This document shows, piece by piece, positions 1 to 8,677 of a stretch of 12,743 bases of DNA (the first letter of the stretch is position 1; each line of letters starts with the position of its first letter). This DNA comes from an uncultured Bacteroidota bacterium (lineage in GTDB: Bacteria; Bacteroidota; Bacteroidia; UBA7662). The DNA lies in NCBI GenBank assembly GCA_903856555.1, contig CAIOCC010000022.1, forward strand, positions 1-12,743, given 5' to 3'. The notes beneath the pieces were generated by a model, which made no database searches, was not told where the DNA came from, and saw nothing but the letters and a program-made list of their open reading frames with translations. A program made the position numbers and the translations under genes.

Positions 1-1052
1 AATACGGGGGCAATGCCAACCTGACGCTCACCCAATTGCTGTTTGATGGCTCGTACCTCGTGGGACTCAAGGCCGCCCAAACCTTTCGACAAATTGCGGT
101 CAAAAACCGAGAAATGACCGATGCCCAAATCTCCGAAAATGTCCAAAAAGCCTACTACGGGGTTTTGGTCGGGCAACACCGGAACGAACTACTCGAAGCC
201 AGCCTGATGCGATTGGACTCCAGCCTGGGCGAAATGCAAATTATGTTACAAAACGGAATGATTGAAAGGCTTGATGTGCAAAGGATCGAGCTGCAGCGGA
301 ACCAATTAGCCACCGAAACTGCCAAAATCAAACAAATCCGCTACCTATCCCTCCAACTCCTCAAATTCCAAATGGGCTATCCCTTGGGCGATACCTTAAT
401 CCTCAGCGATCGACTCGAGAACATTCCCTCCTTGGTCGCTGAGCAGGTCCCTCCTGCCTACACCCAGCCCGAGGCCTTCACGGGCCGACCCGAGGCCGCC
501 CTCCTGGCCCTGCAAATAAAAGGCAATGAATTGGAAATCAAGAATCTAAAAGCCGGATACCTGCCTTCGGTGGGCCTGCAGGTTCAAAGAGGTGCCCTGG
601 CCGGTGCCGGCGAATTCAACAAGGTCCTGGACCCAGGAGGTAATTGGTTTTCCTACGGTTCGGTGGGAATTGGCATTAACTGGTATGTTTTTGATTCTTT
701 TAACAAAAAATACAAGATTCAGCAAAAGCGAATCGAAAAAATCAAAAACGAACGCGTTCTCATGAACTTCTTGCAGGCTTCGGCCCTGCAACAGGACCAG
801 GCCCGGACCGCGATCCAAAATGCGTTGGCCTCCTTGCGTCAACAAAATGCCAACCAAGACCTGAGCCTTGAAATCCTGCAGACAACCCGCATCAAATACC
901 GCGAAGGGGTGGGATCCAACCTCGAAGTGATCCAGGCCGAAGCCGGTTACCGCGAGGCCCAAGCCGCCTACTTCAACAGCCTTTATGAATACTACATCGC
1001 CAAAGTAGATTACCTCAAAGCCAGTGGAAAACTCACCGGCAACCACGAATAA
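1..1052 (+). CDS. TolC-family outer membrane efflux channel (5' end missing)
   Basis: This is the outer membrane channel of a tripartite efflux system. It would form a trimeric beta-barrel with a long periplasmic alpha-helical tunnel that lets substrates out of the cell. The frame is open to the left edge: codons from position 3 read YGGNANLTLTQLLFDGSY without a stop, so the TTG at 36 is internal and the true start lies outside. About 349 residues are visible, most of a typical 430-490. LTQLLFDG is the usual TolC segment at the barrel-helix boundary. It is followed by long amphipathic helices (from AYYGVL onward), a second internal repeat beginning near LEIKNLKAGYLPSVGL, a second barrel segment (YGSVGIGINWYVFD), and a closing helical pair with YREGVGSNLEVIQAEAGYREAQ. 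The adaptor gene starts 20 bases downstream, so the two are surely co-transcribed. The family is clear; the substrate cannot be inferred. Confidence 0.93.
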   Translation, partial: YGGNANLTLTQLLFDGSYLVGLKAAQTFRQIAVKNREMTDAQISENVQKAYYGVLVGQHRNELLEASLMRLDSSLGEMQIMLQNGMIERLDVQRIELQRNQLATETAKIKQIRYLSLQLLKFQMGYPLGDTLILSDRLENIPSLVAEQVPPAYTQPEAFTGRPEAALLALQIKGNELEIKNLKAGYLPSVGLQVQRGALAGAGEFNKVLDPGGNWFSYGSVGIGINWYVFDSFNKKYKIQQKRIEKIKNERVLMNFLQASALQQDQARTAIQNALASLRQQNANQDLSLEILQTTRIKYREGVGSNLEVIQAEAGYREAQAAYFNSLYEYYIAKVDYLKASGKLTGNHE

Positions 1053-1072
1053 TTTCTTATCCAAAACCAACC

Positions 1073-2290
1073 ATGAAATTCATGACCTCTGCTACCAAAA
1101 ACCCGACTAACTCGGTTCGCTCCGCCCTCCACGGATCGCTATCAAACCTCTTGATGTTGGCCCTCGCCCTGGGGATCACCGCCGGCCTCCTGACATCTTG
1201 CGGCGAAGAGAAAGCCCAAGACCCCGCCGGCCGACTCAAGGAACTGCAGGCCGAACAGGCCCGCATTGGAGCCGAAATCCAAAAGCTGCAAAAAGAACTC
1301 CGCCAAAGCGGCTCCAAAACCGCGGACAATTCGGCTGCCAATACCAAAACCAAAGTGGTCCAAGCATTGACGCTGGAAGAGAGCCCCTTTCGCACCTGGG
1401 TTGAAGTCCAGGGCACCGTGGATGCCCGCCAAAGCATTGAAGTAACAGCCGAAGGCATGGGGGTTGTTCGTAACATCAAAGTCAAAGAAGGACAAAAGGT
1501 CACCAAAGGTCAGATCCTGGCTGAATTGGACCAAACCGTTTTGCTGCAGAGCATCGAAGAAATCAAGGGCCAACTGGACTTTGCTAAACAACTCTACACC
1601 AAACAATCCAACCTCTGGAAACAAAACATCGGCTCCGAGGTCCAATACCTCAATGCCAAAAACCAAAAAGAAAGCCTGGAACGTCGATTGTCCACCATCG
1701 AATCCCAATTGGATATGACCCGCATCAAAGCCCCCGTGAGCGGTACGGTGGATCAGGTCTACCTCAAGTTGGGGCAATCGACCGCCATGGGGATGCCGGC
1801 CGTACGGGTTGTCAACTTTAACGACCTGCGTGTCATCACCGATCTTTCGGAAAGCTATGTGAGTCGCGTCCGCGAAGGGGCTACGGTAGACTTGGAATTC
1901 AAAGACCTCAACCTGAGCGCCCAGGGTCGCATTGCCTACGTTGCCCGTTCCATCAGCGCCCTGAATCGTACCTTCCGGGCCGAAGTCCCCCTCAACAACC
2001 GCGAAGGACTCTACCGTCCCAACATGATTGTTGGTATGAAAATCAACGATTACAGCACCAACAAAGCCATCAAAATCCCTGTGAACCTTCTGCAGAATTC
2101 CGACGAAGGCACCTTTGTGATGGTCGTCCGCGGTGAAGGAACAAGCCTCAAGGCTTCAAGGGTCTCGGTAACCCCCGGTCGTTCCAACGGCATCGAAACC
2201 GAAATTCTCCAAGGACTCCAAGCCGGAGACCGCATCATTACCACCGGTTACAACGACCTTAACGACGGCCAAGCCATTACCCTGCCATGA
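1073..2290 (+). CDS. Efflux RND periplasmic adaptor (HlyD/MFP family), lipoprotein
   Basis: This is the membrane fusion protein that would bridge the RND pump and the TolC channel. A hydrophobic segment at residues 25-40 ends in a lipobox, LLTSC, with the lipidated cysteine at 43, so it is probably anchored to the inner membrane facing the periplasm. Residues 52-79 form a short Lys/Glu/Gln-rich coiled coil, and a polar linker follows. The two lipoyl halves are visible: VVRNIKVKEGQKVTKGQILAELD (131-153) and TRIKAPVSGTVDQVYLKLGQ (216-235), separated by an alpha hairpin at about 154-215. The beta-barrel (about 250-325) and a membrane-proximal domain ending in GLQAGDRIITTGYNDLNDGQ follow. The length of 405 is slightly above average because of the N-terminal extension. 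ATG at 1082 (residue 4) is a possible alternative start; neither start has a clear Shine-Dalgarno. The TGA stop overlaps the pump's ATG, suggesting translational coupling. Confidence 0.94.
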   Translation: MKFMTSATKNPTNSVRSALHGSLSNLLMLALALGITAGLLTSCGEEKAQDPAGRLKELQAEQARIGAEIQKLQKELRQSGSKTADNSAANTKTKVVQALTLEESPFRTWVEVQGTVDARQSIEVTAEGMGVVRNIKVKEGQKVTKGQILAELDQTVLLQSIEEIKGQLDFAKQLYTKQSNLWKQNIGSEVQYLNAKNQKESLERRLSTIESQLDMTRIKAPVSGTVDQVYLKLGQSTAMGMPAVRVVNFNDLRVITDLSESYVSRVREGATVDLEFKDLNLSAQGRIAYVARSISALNRTFRAEVPLNNREGLYRPNMIVGMKINDYSTNKAIKIPVNLLQNSDEGTFVMVVRGEGTSLKASRVSVTPGRSNGIETEILQGLQAGDRIITTGYNDLNDGQAITLP

Positions 2291-5200
2291 GCTCATTCAA
2301 AGAATTCAAGCCCACCAGCTGGGCCATTGATAACCGAATCACGATCTTCATTCTGACGGTTATTATAACACTGGCCGGACTATCGGTTTACAATACCATT
2401 CCCAAGGAACAATTCCCGGAGGTGGTGGTTCCCACCTTTTTTGTGACCACCGTGTACCCGGGTACATCCCCCGCTGACATGGAAAACCTGGTTACCAGGC
2501 CTTTGGAAAAACAATTGGGGACCCTGTCAGGTGTCAAAAAAATGACCAGCAATTCCCAACAGGATTTTGCAAATGTTGTCATTGAATTCGGGACCGATGT
2601 ATCCGTCGCCGTCGCCAAACAAAAAGTCAAGGACGCGGTCGATAAAGCCCGCACCGACTTGCCCAAAGATCTGCCCCAGGACCCCCGCGTTATGGAGTTG
2701 GATATCTCCGAGATTCCCATTCTGTTTGTGAATATTTCGGGGCCTTTTGACTTGGATCGTCTCAAGAAGTACGCCACCGATCTCAAAGACAAAATCGAAG
2801 ATGTCAAGGGAATTAACCGCGTCGACATGGTCGGTGCCCTGGACCGCGAAATCCAGGTTGATGTAGACATGTTCAAATTGCAGGCCGCCAAAATGACCAT
2901 GGACGATATCGAGCGGACCATACGCTTTGAAAACATGACCATGTCGGGTGGTAACATTAACACCGGCGACAAGCAACGCAGCATCCGGATCCTGGGGGAA
3001 TTTCAATCGGTCAGCGAATTGGGTAACCTGGTGGTGACCTCCATGAATGGATCGTCCGTCTTCCTCAAGGACATTGCCAAAGTAACCGACGGCTACAAAG
3101 ACAAACAGAGCTATGCCCGTCTCAACGGCCAGAAAGTTATTACACTCAATGTGATCAAGCGTTCCGGCGAAAACCTCATTCAGGCATCCGACGATATTAA
3201 CGCCTTGATCGCAGAGGCCAAATCCGTCCTACCCAGCGATCTCAAAATCACCGTTTCAGGGGATCAAAGCCGGGTCACCCGAACCACCGTCAACGACTTG
3301 ACCAATTCCATCATCATCGGTTTTGTATTGGTCACCCTCGTTCTCATGTTCTTTATGGGAACCACCAACGCCATGTTTGTGGGCCTATCGGTACCGGTTT
3401 CTTCGTTCTTGGCCTTTATGTTCATGCCCAGCCTGGGCTTCACGATGAACATGATTGTTCTCTTTGCTCTGCTCATGGCCCTTGGAGTCATCGTGGACGA
3501 TGCTATTGTAGTGATTGAAAACACCCACCGTCTCTTTGACCGAGGCCGTCGAAACATTGTTACGGCCGCCAAAATGGCTGCGGGCGAAGTCTTTATGCCC
3601 GTGTTAGCAGGGACCCTCACGACCGTGGCCCCCTTTATGCCGCTGGCATTTTGGGATGGTATCGTCGGCAAATTCATGTATTTCCTGCCGGTCACGCTCA
3701 TCTTGACCCTTTTGTCCTCGTTGCTCGTGGCCTATATTATCAACCCGGTCTTTGCAGTGCAGTTCATGAAAGCAGAGCCGGAAACGCCCGAAGAAATTCA
3801 AACCCAGAAAACACGATCACGCCGTAGTCTTATGATAGCCTCGGCCACCCTCACCGTCGTGGGTGGATTCCTGCACCTGGCCGGCTCCACCGGACTTGCT
3901 AATTTTGTGTTATTTATTGTCCCCTTGCTTTGGATTAACCGAATGGTGCTTAGTCCAATGATCGAAAAATTCCAAAATCACACCTGGCCCTCGGTCCAAA
4001 ACCGATACGAACAAGTGCTACGATGGTGTCTCCAAGGCCGGCGCCCGGCATACATGATGCTGGGAACTGTTGGATTGCTGGTACTCAGTTTTGTACTGAC
4101 CGGCCTTTCGGTGAACAGCGGTCGGGTCAAAATCGCCTTCTTTCCGACGGGTGAACCCAATTTTGTGTATGTATACTTGAACACGCCCATCGGTACCCGG
4201 GCCGAAGTCACCGATTCGTTGACCCAATTGGTCGAAACCAAGGTCATGGACGTTCTAGGGCCCCGGAACCCTCTGGTGGAATCGGTGGTTACCAATGTGG
4301 CCATAGGAGCCGGCGACCCTATGGAGCGCGATCAATCGGTTGCACCCCACAAAGGCAAGGTCACCGTGGCGTTTATTGCCTTTGGAGACCGCAACGGGAT
4401 GCGAACTTTGCCCTTGCTGGACTCGATCCGTGCCCGCATCAAAGGCATTCCCGGTGTCGAAATCGCGGTGGACCAGGAACGTGGTGGACCCCCAACCGGC
4501 AAACCCATCAACATCGAAGTCACCGGGCAGGATTTCAAGGTCCTGGGGCAGAATGCCCAGGCCCTCAAGGCCTACCTGGATTCATGCAATGTCCCTGGGG
4601 TGGAAGAGCTAAAAATTGATTTGGAGCGAAGCAAACCCGAGTTACTCGTCCGCATTGACCGCGAAAGGGCCCAACGAGAAGGGGTCAGCACTGCCCAAAT
4701 TGGGTCGGAAATTCGTTCAGCCGTTTTTGGCAAAGAAGCCAGCAAGTTTCGGAGTAACAACGACGAAATCCCTATCCAACTTCGTTATTCTAGGGTGGAC
4801 CGCGAAGATCTCAACCGCCTTCTCAATGCTCGCATCACCTTTCGGGATATGAACGCCGGAGGGGCGGTCCGTCAATTACCGGTATCGGCGGTTGCGAACA
4901 TCGAGTACACCTCCTCGCTAGGCAGTATCAAACGCAAAAACGAAAAGCGAGTGGTGACCCTCAGCTCCAATGTCTTGAGCGGATTTACACCCAACCAAGT
5001 GGTGGCTTCCATTAACGACGCACTCAACGGTTTTGAGGCCACCGAAGGAACCGGTATCCGCATGACCGGGGAACAAGAAGAACAAGCCGAAGCGGGAAGC
5101 TTTCTTTCCAATGCGCTCATGATCTCTGTAGGCTTGATTTTCATGATCTTGATGTTTCAGTTCAATTCCATGAACCGAACCCTTATGATCTTATCCGAAA

Positions 5201-5694
5201 TATTGTTTTCCATTATTGGTGTTCTTTTGGGTTATGTTATGACTGGCATGACCATGTCCATTATCATGACCGGTATTGGCATTGTGGCGCTGGCCGGTAT
5301 CGTGGTCAAAAACGGCATCCTCATCGTGGAATTCATCGACCTGATCCGCAAGGAACAACGAATACCCTTGCGAGAAGCCATCATACAAGCCGGCAAAATC
5401 CGCTTGGCCCCGGTCTTCCTAACCGCAGCATCCACTGTGTTGGGTTTGGTGCCGTTGGCCTTGGGCCTTAACATCGATTTTCCAGGCCTTTTTGCCCGCT
5501 TTGAACCCCATCTCTACCTGGGCGGTGATCAGGTGGCCTTCTTTGGTCCACTGAGTTGGACCATCATCTTTGGCCTGACCTTCTCAACCCTTATTACGTT
5601 GATCCTTTTGCCGGCGATGTATTATGTCTCCGAACGCAATAGCGTCCGCCGTCGTTGGTTCCTGCGCCGTCTTTCTCGCGTGGCCTACCGCTAA
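2287..5694 (+). CDS. RND efflux permease, HAE-1/AcrB-like, inner membrane
   Basis: This is the proton-driven pump of the tripartite system. It starts with the usual short cytoplasmic N-terminus and TM1 (ITIFILTVIITLAGLSVY), then a first periplasmic domain opening with the family signature PKEQFPEVVVPTFFVTTVYPGTSPADMENLVTRPLE split across residues 38-73. TM4 carries the proton-relay pair D404-D405 in LGVIVDDAIVVIEN, and TM10 carries the partner K1008 in GIVVKNGILIVEF, so the relay looks intact. The second periplasmic domain spans about 610-930. At 1135 residues it is longer than AcrB (about 1049). The extra length includes two added hydrophobic stretches (about 514-532 and 536-551) in the cytoplasmic linker between TM6 and TM7, and an insertion before the last TM (around FPGLFARFEPHLYLGGD). 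It could export drugs, lipids or metabolites; the substrate cannot be read from sequence. Confidence 0.95.
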   Translation: MSSFKEFKPTSWAIDNRITIFILTVIITLAGLSVYNTIPKEQFPEVVVPTFFVTTVYPGTSPADMENLVTRPLEKQLGTLSGVKKMTSNSQQDFANVVIEFGTDVSVAVAKQKVKDAVDKARTDLPKDLPQDPRVMELDISEIPILFVNISGPFDLDRLKKYATDLKDKIEDVKGINRVDMVGALDREIQVDVDMFKLQAAKMTMDDIERTIRFENMTMSGGNINTGDKQRSIRILGEFQSVSELGNLVVTSMNGSSVFLKDIAKVTDGYKDKQSYARLNGQKVITLNVIKRSGENLIQASDDINALIAEAKSVLPSDLKITVSGDQSRVTRTTVNDLTNSIIIGFVLVTLVLMFFMGTTNAMFVGLSVPVSSFLAFMFMPSLGFTMNMIVLFALLMALGVIVDDAIVVIENTHRLFDRGRRNIVTAAKMAAGEVFMPVLAGTLTTVAPFMPLAFWDGIVGKFMYFLPVTLILTLLSSLLVAYIINPVFAVQFMKAEPETPEEIQTQKTRSRRSLMIASATLTVVGGFLHLAGSTGLANFVLFIVPLLWINRMVLSPMIEKFQNHTWPSVQNRYEQVLRWCLQGRRPAYMMLGTVGLLVLSFVLTGLSVNSGRVKIAFFPTGEPNFVYVYLNTPIGTRAEVTDSLTQLVETKVMDVLGPRNPLVESVVTNVAIGAGDPMERDQSVAPHKGKVTVAFIAFGDRNGMRTLPLLDSIRARIKGIPGVEIAVDQERGGPPTGKPINIEVTGQDFKVLGQNAQALKAYLDSCNVPGVEELKIDLERSKPELLVRIDRERAQREGVSTAQIGSEIRSAVFGKEASKFRSNNDEIPIQLRYSRVDREDLNRLLNARITFRDMNAGGAVRQLPVSAVANIEYTSSLGSIKRKNEKRVVTLSSNVLSGFTPNQVVASINDALNGFEATEGTGIRMTGEQEEQAEAGSFLSNALMISVGLIFMILMFQFNSMNRTLMILSEILFSIIGVLLGYVMTGMTMSIIMTGIGIVALAGIVVKNGILIVEFIDLIRKEQRIPLREAIIQAGKIRLAPVFLTAASTVLGLVPLALGLNIDFPGLFARFEPHLYLGGDQVAFFGPLSWTIIFGLTFSTLITLILLPAMYYVSERNSVRRRWFLRRLSRVAYR

Positions 5695-5717
5695 CGTCCA
5701 TAGCCCCCTACCAACGC

Positions 5718-7481
5718 ATGCTGGATCTAACCAAGAATCGAAGTTTTGTTGCTTCGGATTTCCAACCAACCTCCTTTGAGGTCATCGAGCCCTATTACAA
5801 TCGTCTTCTTAACATTGATTGGACCGCAGAGGCGGTCGAGGGTTCCACCCATGGCTCGAACGACCACGGGGCCTTTGCTACCTGGCTGGCCAACCGCTCG
5901 GAACTGGAATCTTGCTTGGACGAGCACCAAGCCTGGCTCTATGTCGCGTTGAGCTGCGATACCGAAAACACCGACAAAAGGAAGGCCTACGATTTCTTTG
6001 TTCAGGAGATCTACCCCAAAATAGCTCCCTTGGACGATGCCTTGAACGGCAAAATGCTCGCCTACCCCGGGTTGGACTCCTACCACGAACCTGGCTTTGA
6101 TCGGCTGCTTCGAATGGTCCGCAACGCCCGAGCATTGTACCGCGAAGAGAACATCCCCCTTCAAACGGAACTCAAAGGCCTCGAAAGCCAATACGGGGCC
6201 AAAACAGGCAGCCTCAGCATTGTCTACAACGGACAGGAGTACACCCTACCCCAGGCGCAGAACTTGCTCAAATCCCCGGACCGCTCCCAACGCGAAGCCG
6301 TTTATCGCCTTATCATGGAGGCCAGGGCGGGGATTGGCGAAGATTTGCAAGGCCTTATGGATCGCATGTTGGACCTTCGACATCGAGTGGCCATCAACGC
6401 CGGTTTTGCCAATTACAGGGATTATCGATTCCGCGAGCTGAACCGCTTTGAATACGGCGTTGAGGAATGCGAAACCTTTCATCAATCGGTCCGCGATTCC
6501 TTCATGCCACTCAAAGAGCACATTGACCATAACAAAGCCTTGATCAATGGCCTGGACCGCCTACGGCCTTGGGATCTCAAAGCACTCCCCGCGGGTCAAA
6601 AACCCCTGCACCCTTTTGAAGGTCAAAAAGATTTGATTCAAAAAAGTATAGCGGCCTTTCAACAGCTGGATCCGTTTTTTGGGGAATGCCTCTCGACGAT
6701 GGACCGCATGGGCCGCTTTGACTTGGAATCCCGCAAAGGCAAAGCCCCCGGCGGTTACAACTACCCGATGATGGAAAGCGGGGCTCCCTTTGTATTTATG
6801 AATGCAACTGGCTCCATGGAAGACCTGGAAACCATGATGCACGAAGGCGGTCATGCCGTGCATTCCTTCCTCGTCCACCCGCTGCGCCTGAATGTGTATC
6901 GACAAACCCCTTCCGAAACCGCCGAGTTGGCGTCCATGAGCATGGAATTGCTAAGCATGGTCGCTTACCCCCATTTTTTTGGAAACCCCGAAGACCTGCA
7001 CCGCGCCTCCTATGAACAAATCCAACGAGCCTTGGGCGTACTTCCGTGGATTGCCTGCATTGATGCTTTTCAACATTGGATGTACACCCATCCGGGGCAT
7101 ACCAGGAACGAACGCAGCCACGCGTGGAAAGAACTCCTGCAGCAATACACCAGCCCCATCGTTGATTGGAGCGGATTGGACGAATGGTTGGATTACCAAT
7201 GGCAAGGTCAATTGCACCTCTTTGAAATGCCCTTTTATTATATCGAATACGGTTTTGCCCAAATCGGCGCGCTGGGTGTTTGGAGAAACTGTACAAGCGA
7301 TCCGGTGCGTGGACTCGCCGCCTACCGTGAAGCCCTAGCCCTCGGTAACACCGTATCAATCAACGACGTTTACCACCAAGCGGGGGTGCCCTTTGAAGCG
7401 AATCATTCCTACGTGGAGGAGCTAGCTAATTGGACCTTAAACAAAATGCAATACCATGAAAATCATTTGCATAGGACGTAA
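5718..7481 (+). CDS. pepF: M3-family oligoendopeptidase (PepF-like) zinc metallopeptidase
   Basis: This is a probable cytoplasmic zinc peptidase that cuts short peptides, of the M3/oligoendopeptidase F family. With the ATG at 5718 it has 587 residues, a normal family length. The zinc site is complete: H375-E-G-G-H379 in MMHEGGHAVHSF, and the third ligand E403 in PSETAELASMSMELL lies 24 residues after the second histidine, the spacing expected for M3. The C-terminal FYYIEYGFAQIGALGVW resembles the conserved Tyr-rich substrate-binding segment of this family. No signal peptide is seen. The frame extends upstream to 5655, inside the RND gene, but those 21 residues (Pro/Ser-rich) do not resemble a family N-terminus, so 5718 is preferred. 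It starts 23 bases after the pump gene and overlaps the next gene by 26 bases, which argues for one transcript. Confidence 0.9.
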   Translation: MLDLTKNRSFVASDFQPTSFEVIEPYYNRLLNIDWTAEAVEGSTHGSNDHGAFATWLANRSELESCLDEHQAWLYVALSCDTENTDKRKAYDFFVQEIYPKIAPLDDALNGKMLAYPGLDSYHEPGFDRLLRMVRNARALYREENIPLQTELKGLESQYGAKTGSLSIVYNGQEYTLPQAQNLLKSPDRSQREAVYRLIMEARAGIGEDLQGLMDRMLDLRHRVAINAGFANYRDYRFRELNRFEYGVEECETFHQSVRDSFMPLKEHIDHNKALINGLDRLRPWDLKALPAGQKPLHPFEGQKDLIQKSIAAFQQLDPFFGECLSTMDRMGRFDLESRKGKAPGGYNYPMMESGAPFVFMNATGSMEDLETMMHEGGHAVHSFLVHPLRLNVYRQTPSETAELASMSMELLSMVAYPHFFGNPEDLHRASYEQIQRALGVLPWIACIDAFQHWMYTHPGHTRNERSHAWKELLQQYTSPIVDWSGLDEWLDYQWQGQLHLFEMPFYYIEYGFAQIGALGVWRNCTSDPVRGLAAYREALALGNTVSINDVYHQAGVPFEANHSYVEELANWTLNKMQYHENHLHRT

Positions 7482-8067
7482 TTACGATGAACATGCGCGG
7501 GAATTAAACAATCCTCGCCCCTCGGAGCCCGTGGTTTTTCTGAAGCCAGAAACAGCCCTGGTCCGAGACGGAAAACCCTTTTTTCTCCCGGATCACTTGG
7601 GAGATGTTCACCATGAAATAGAGATTGTGTTACGGATAGGACGCAATGGACGACACATCCAGCCCAAATTTGCATTGTCCTATGTGGACCGCGTTGCCCT
7701 GGGTATTGATTTCACCGCTCGAACCCTGCAGGAACAACTCAAGTCCAAAGGACTTCCCTGGGAGCTGGCCAAAGGATTTGATGGTTCCGCCATTCTTGGA
7801 GATTGGCTGGAAACCGATCCGGCAGCTCTGGAACAAGGCTTTGCCTTTAACCTACAAATCGGCGACGAAGTCCGTCAAATCGGCCATACGTCGGACATGC
7901 TTTTTGGCTTTGCAGAAATCATTGCTTTTGTTTCCAAATACTTTACCCTCAAAATGGGGGATATGATCTACACCGGAACACCTGCCGGGGTAGGCCCCGT
8001 CCAGGTGGGAGACCAATTGAGTGGCTACATCAACGGACGCCCGAACCTGCGCTGCAAGGTGTGTTAA
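7456..8067 (+). CDS. Fumarylacetoacetate hydrolase-fold enzyme, FAHD1-like (acylpyruvase / oxaloacetate decarboxylase)
   Basis: This is a small FAH-superfamily enzyme of 203 residues that would cleave C-C bonds in 2-oxo acids using a divalent metal. It follows the human FAHD1 sequence, as recalled from memory, nearly end to end. The shared landmarks are GRNYxxHxRE at the N-terminus, SEPVVFLKP, HHEIEI, TARTLQ, KGLPWxLAKGF, the ITLxxGD-like segment, and YTGTPAGVGPVQVGD. Predicted metal ligands are E54, E56 and D85. H13 and E16 match the His-Glu catalytic dyad described for FAHD1, and K106 matches its conserved lysine. In the FAHD1 group the reactions are hydrolysis of acylpyruvates and decarboxylation of oxaloacetate. 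Bacterial relatives also act on fumarylpyruvate or hydroxypentadienoate products, so the exact substrate is open. The ATG lies inside the end of the peptidase gene, so translation is probably coupled. The stop overlaps the convergent pth stop. Confidence 0.9.
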   Translation: MKIICIGRNYDEHARELNNPRPSEPVVFLKPETALVRDGKPFFLPDHLGDVHHEIEIVLRIGRNGRHIQPKFALSYVDRVALGIDFTARTLQEQLKSKGLPWELAKGFDGSAILGDWLETDPAALEQGFAFNLQIGDEVRQIGHTSDMLFGFAEIIAFVSKYFTLKMGDMIYTGTPAGVGPVQVGDQLSGYINGRPNLRCKVC

Positions 8068-8633
8068 GTCCGATTGAACTCGTTCATCGCCGGACCGAGC
8101 CCCCGAAGAGCCCAAGCCAAAACGGCTTTGGAACAACGTTCCAACAAGTCAGGTAGGGTCTCCTGCTCCGTCTTTCCAAAAGGAGCCAGCACGTAGTCGG
8201 ATTGACGACCCGGCGCAAAATCCCGACCGATGCCAACACGCAAGCGGGCGTATTGGTTGTTGCCGAGCACGGTTTCAATATGACCAAGACCGTTGTGGCC
8301 CCCGGCGCTGCCAGAACCACGGAGACGAATTTGACCGAAGGGCAAACTCAAATCATCCGTGATCACCAGAATACGATCGTTCTCTACTTTCTCGGATTGC
8401 ATCCAATAACGCACAGCCTGACCCGACAAATTCATGAAGGTCTGAGGTTTGACCAACACAAACTGTTTGCCCGCCTGCCGACCGTTGCAAACCGACGCGT
8501 AGCGCCCGCTGGCAAAATCATCGGCCGAGCTCAACTCCTTTCGTAGGCGGTCCAAGACCATAAAGCCTACATTATGGCGCGTATCAGCGTATTCTGAACC
8601 GGGATTCCCCAGGCCAAAAACCAGGAACTTCAT
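8064..8633 (-). CDS. pth: Peptidyl-tRNA hydrolase
   Basis: This enzyme frees tRNAs from peptidyl-tRNA that drops off ribosomes, an essential recycling step in the cytoplasm. At 189 residues it is a normal length. The four active-site positions known from E. coli Pth all fall at the same numbers here: N10 and H20 in GLGNPGSEYADTRHNVGF, D93 in ITDDLSLPFG, and N114 in AGGHNGLGHIE. FMNLSGQAV is a further family signature. It is the last gene of the minus-strand prs-rplY-pth cluster, a grouping of translation and nucleotide genes common in bacteria, and starts 68 bases after rplY. Its TAA stop shares bases with the FAH gene stop on the other strand. No intrinsic terminator is visible after it, so transcription may run antisense into the FAH gene. 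Confidence 0.97.
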   Translation of the reverse strand: MKFLVFGLGNPGSEYADTRHNVGFMVLDRLRKELSSADDFASGRYASVCNGRQAGKQFVLVKPQTFMNLSGQAVRYWMQSEKVENDRILVITDDLSLPFGQIRLRGSGSAGGHNGLGHIETVLGNNQYARLRVGIGRDFAPGRQSDYVLAPFGKTEQETLPDLLERCSKAVLAWALRGLGPAMNEFNRT

Positions 8634-8677
8634 GGGTACCTGTTGAAGGTGTTTACCTATTCACGGGGTCATCATCT

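Noticed and set aside
36..38. TTG as the start of the TolC gene
   Set aside because: The frame is open upstream to position 3 and already encodes conserved TolC sequence, so the real start lies beyond the edge.
546..1070. Long antisense frame (174 residues) opposite the TolC gene
   Set aside because: It has no recognisable domain and lies fully opposite a well-supported gene; it is a by-product of codon bias.
5655..5717. Upstream start of the M3 peptidase inside the RND gene
   Set aside because: The 21 added residues do not look like the family N-terminus, and an ATG at 5718 gives a normal length.
6796..7359. Antisense frame of 187 residues opposite the peptidase
   Set aside because: The Arg/Gly-rich composition is typical of a shadow frame, and the plus strand carries the intact zinc site and C-terminal motifs.
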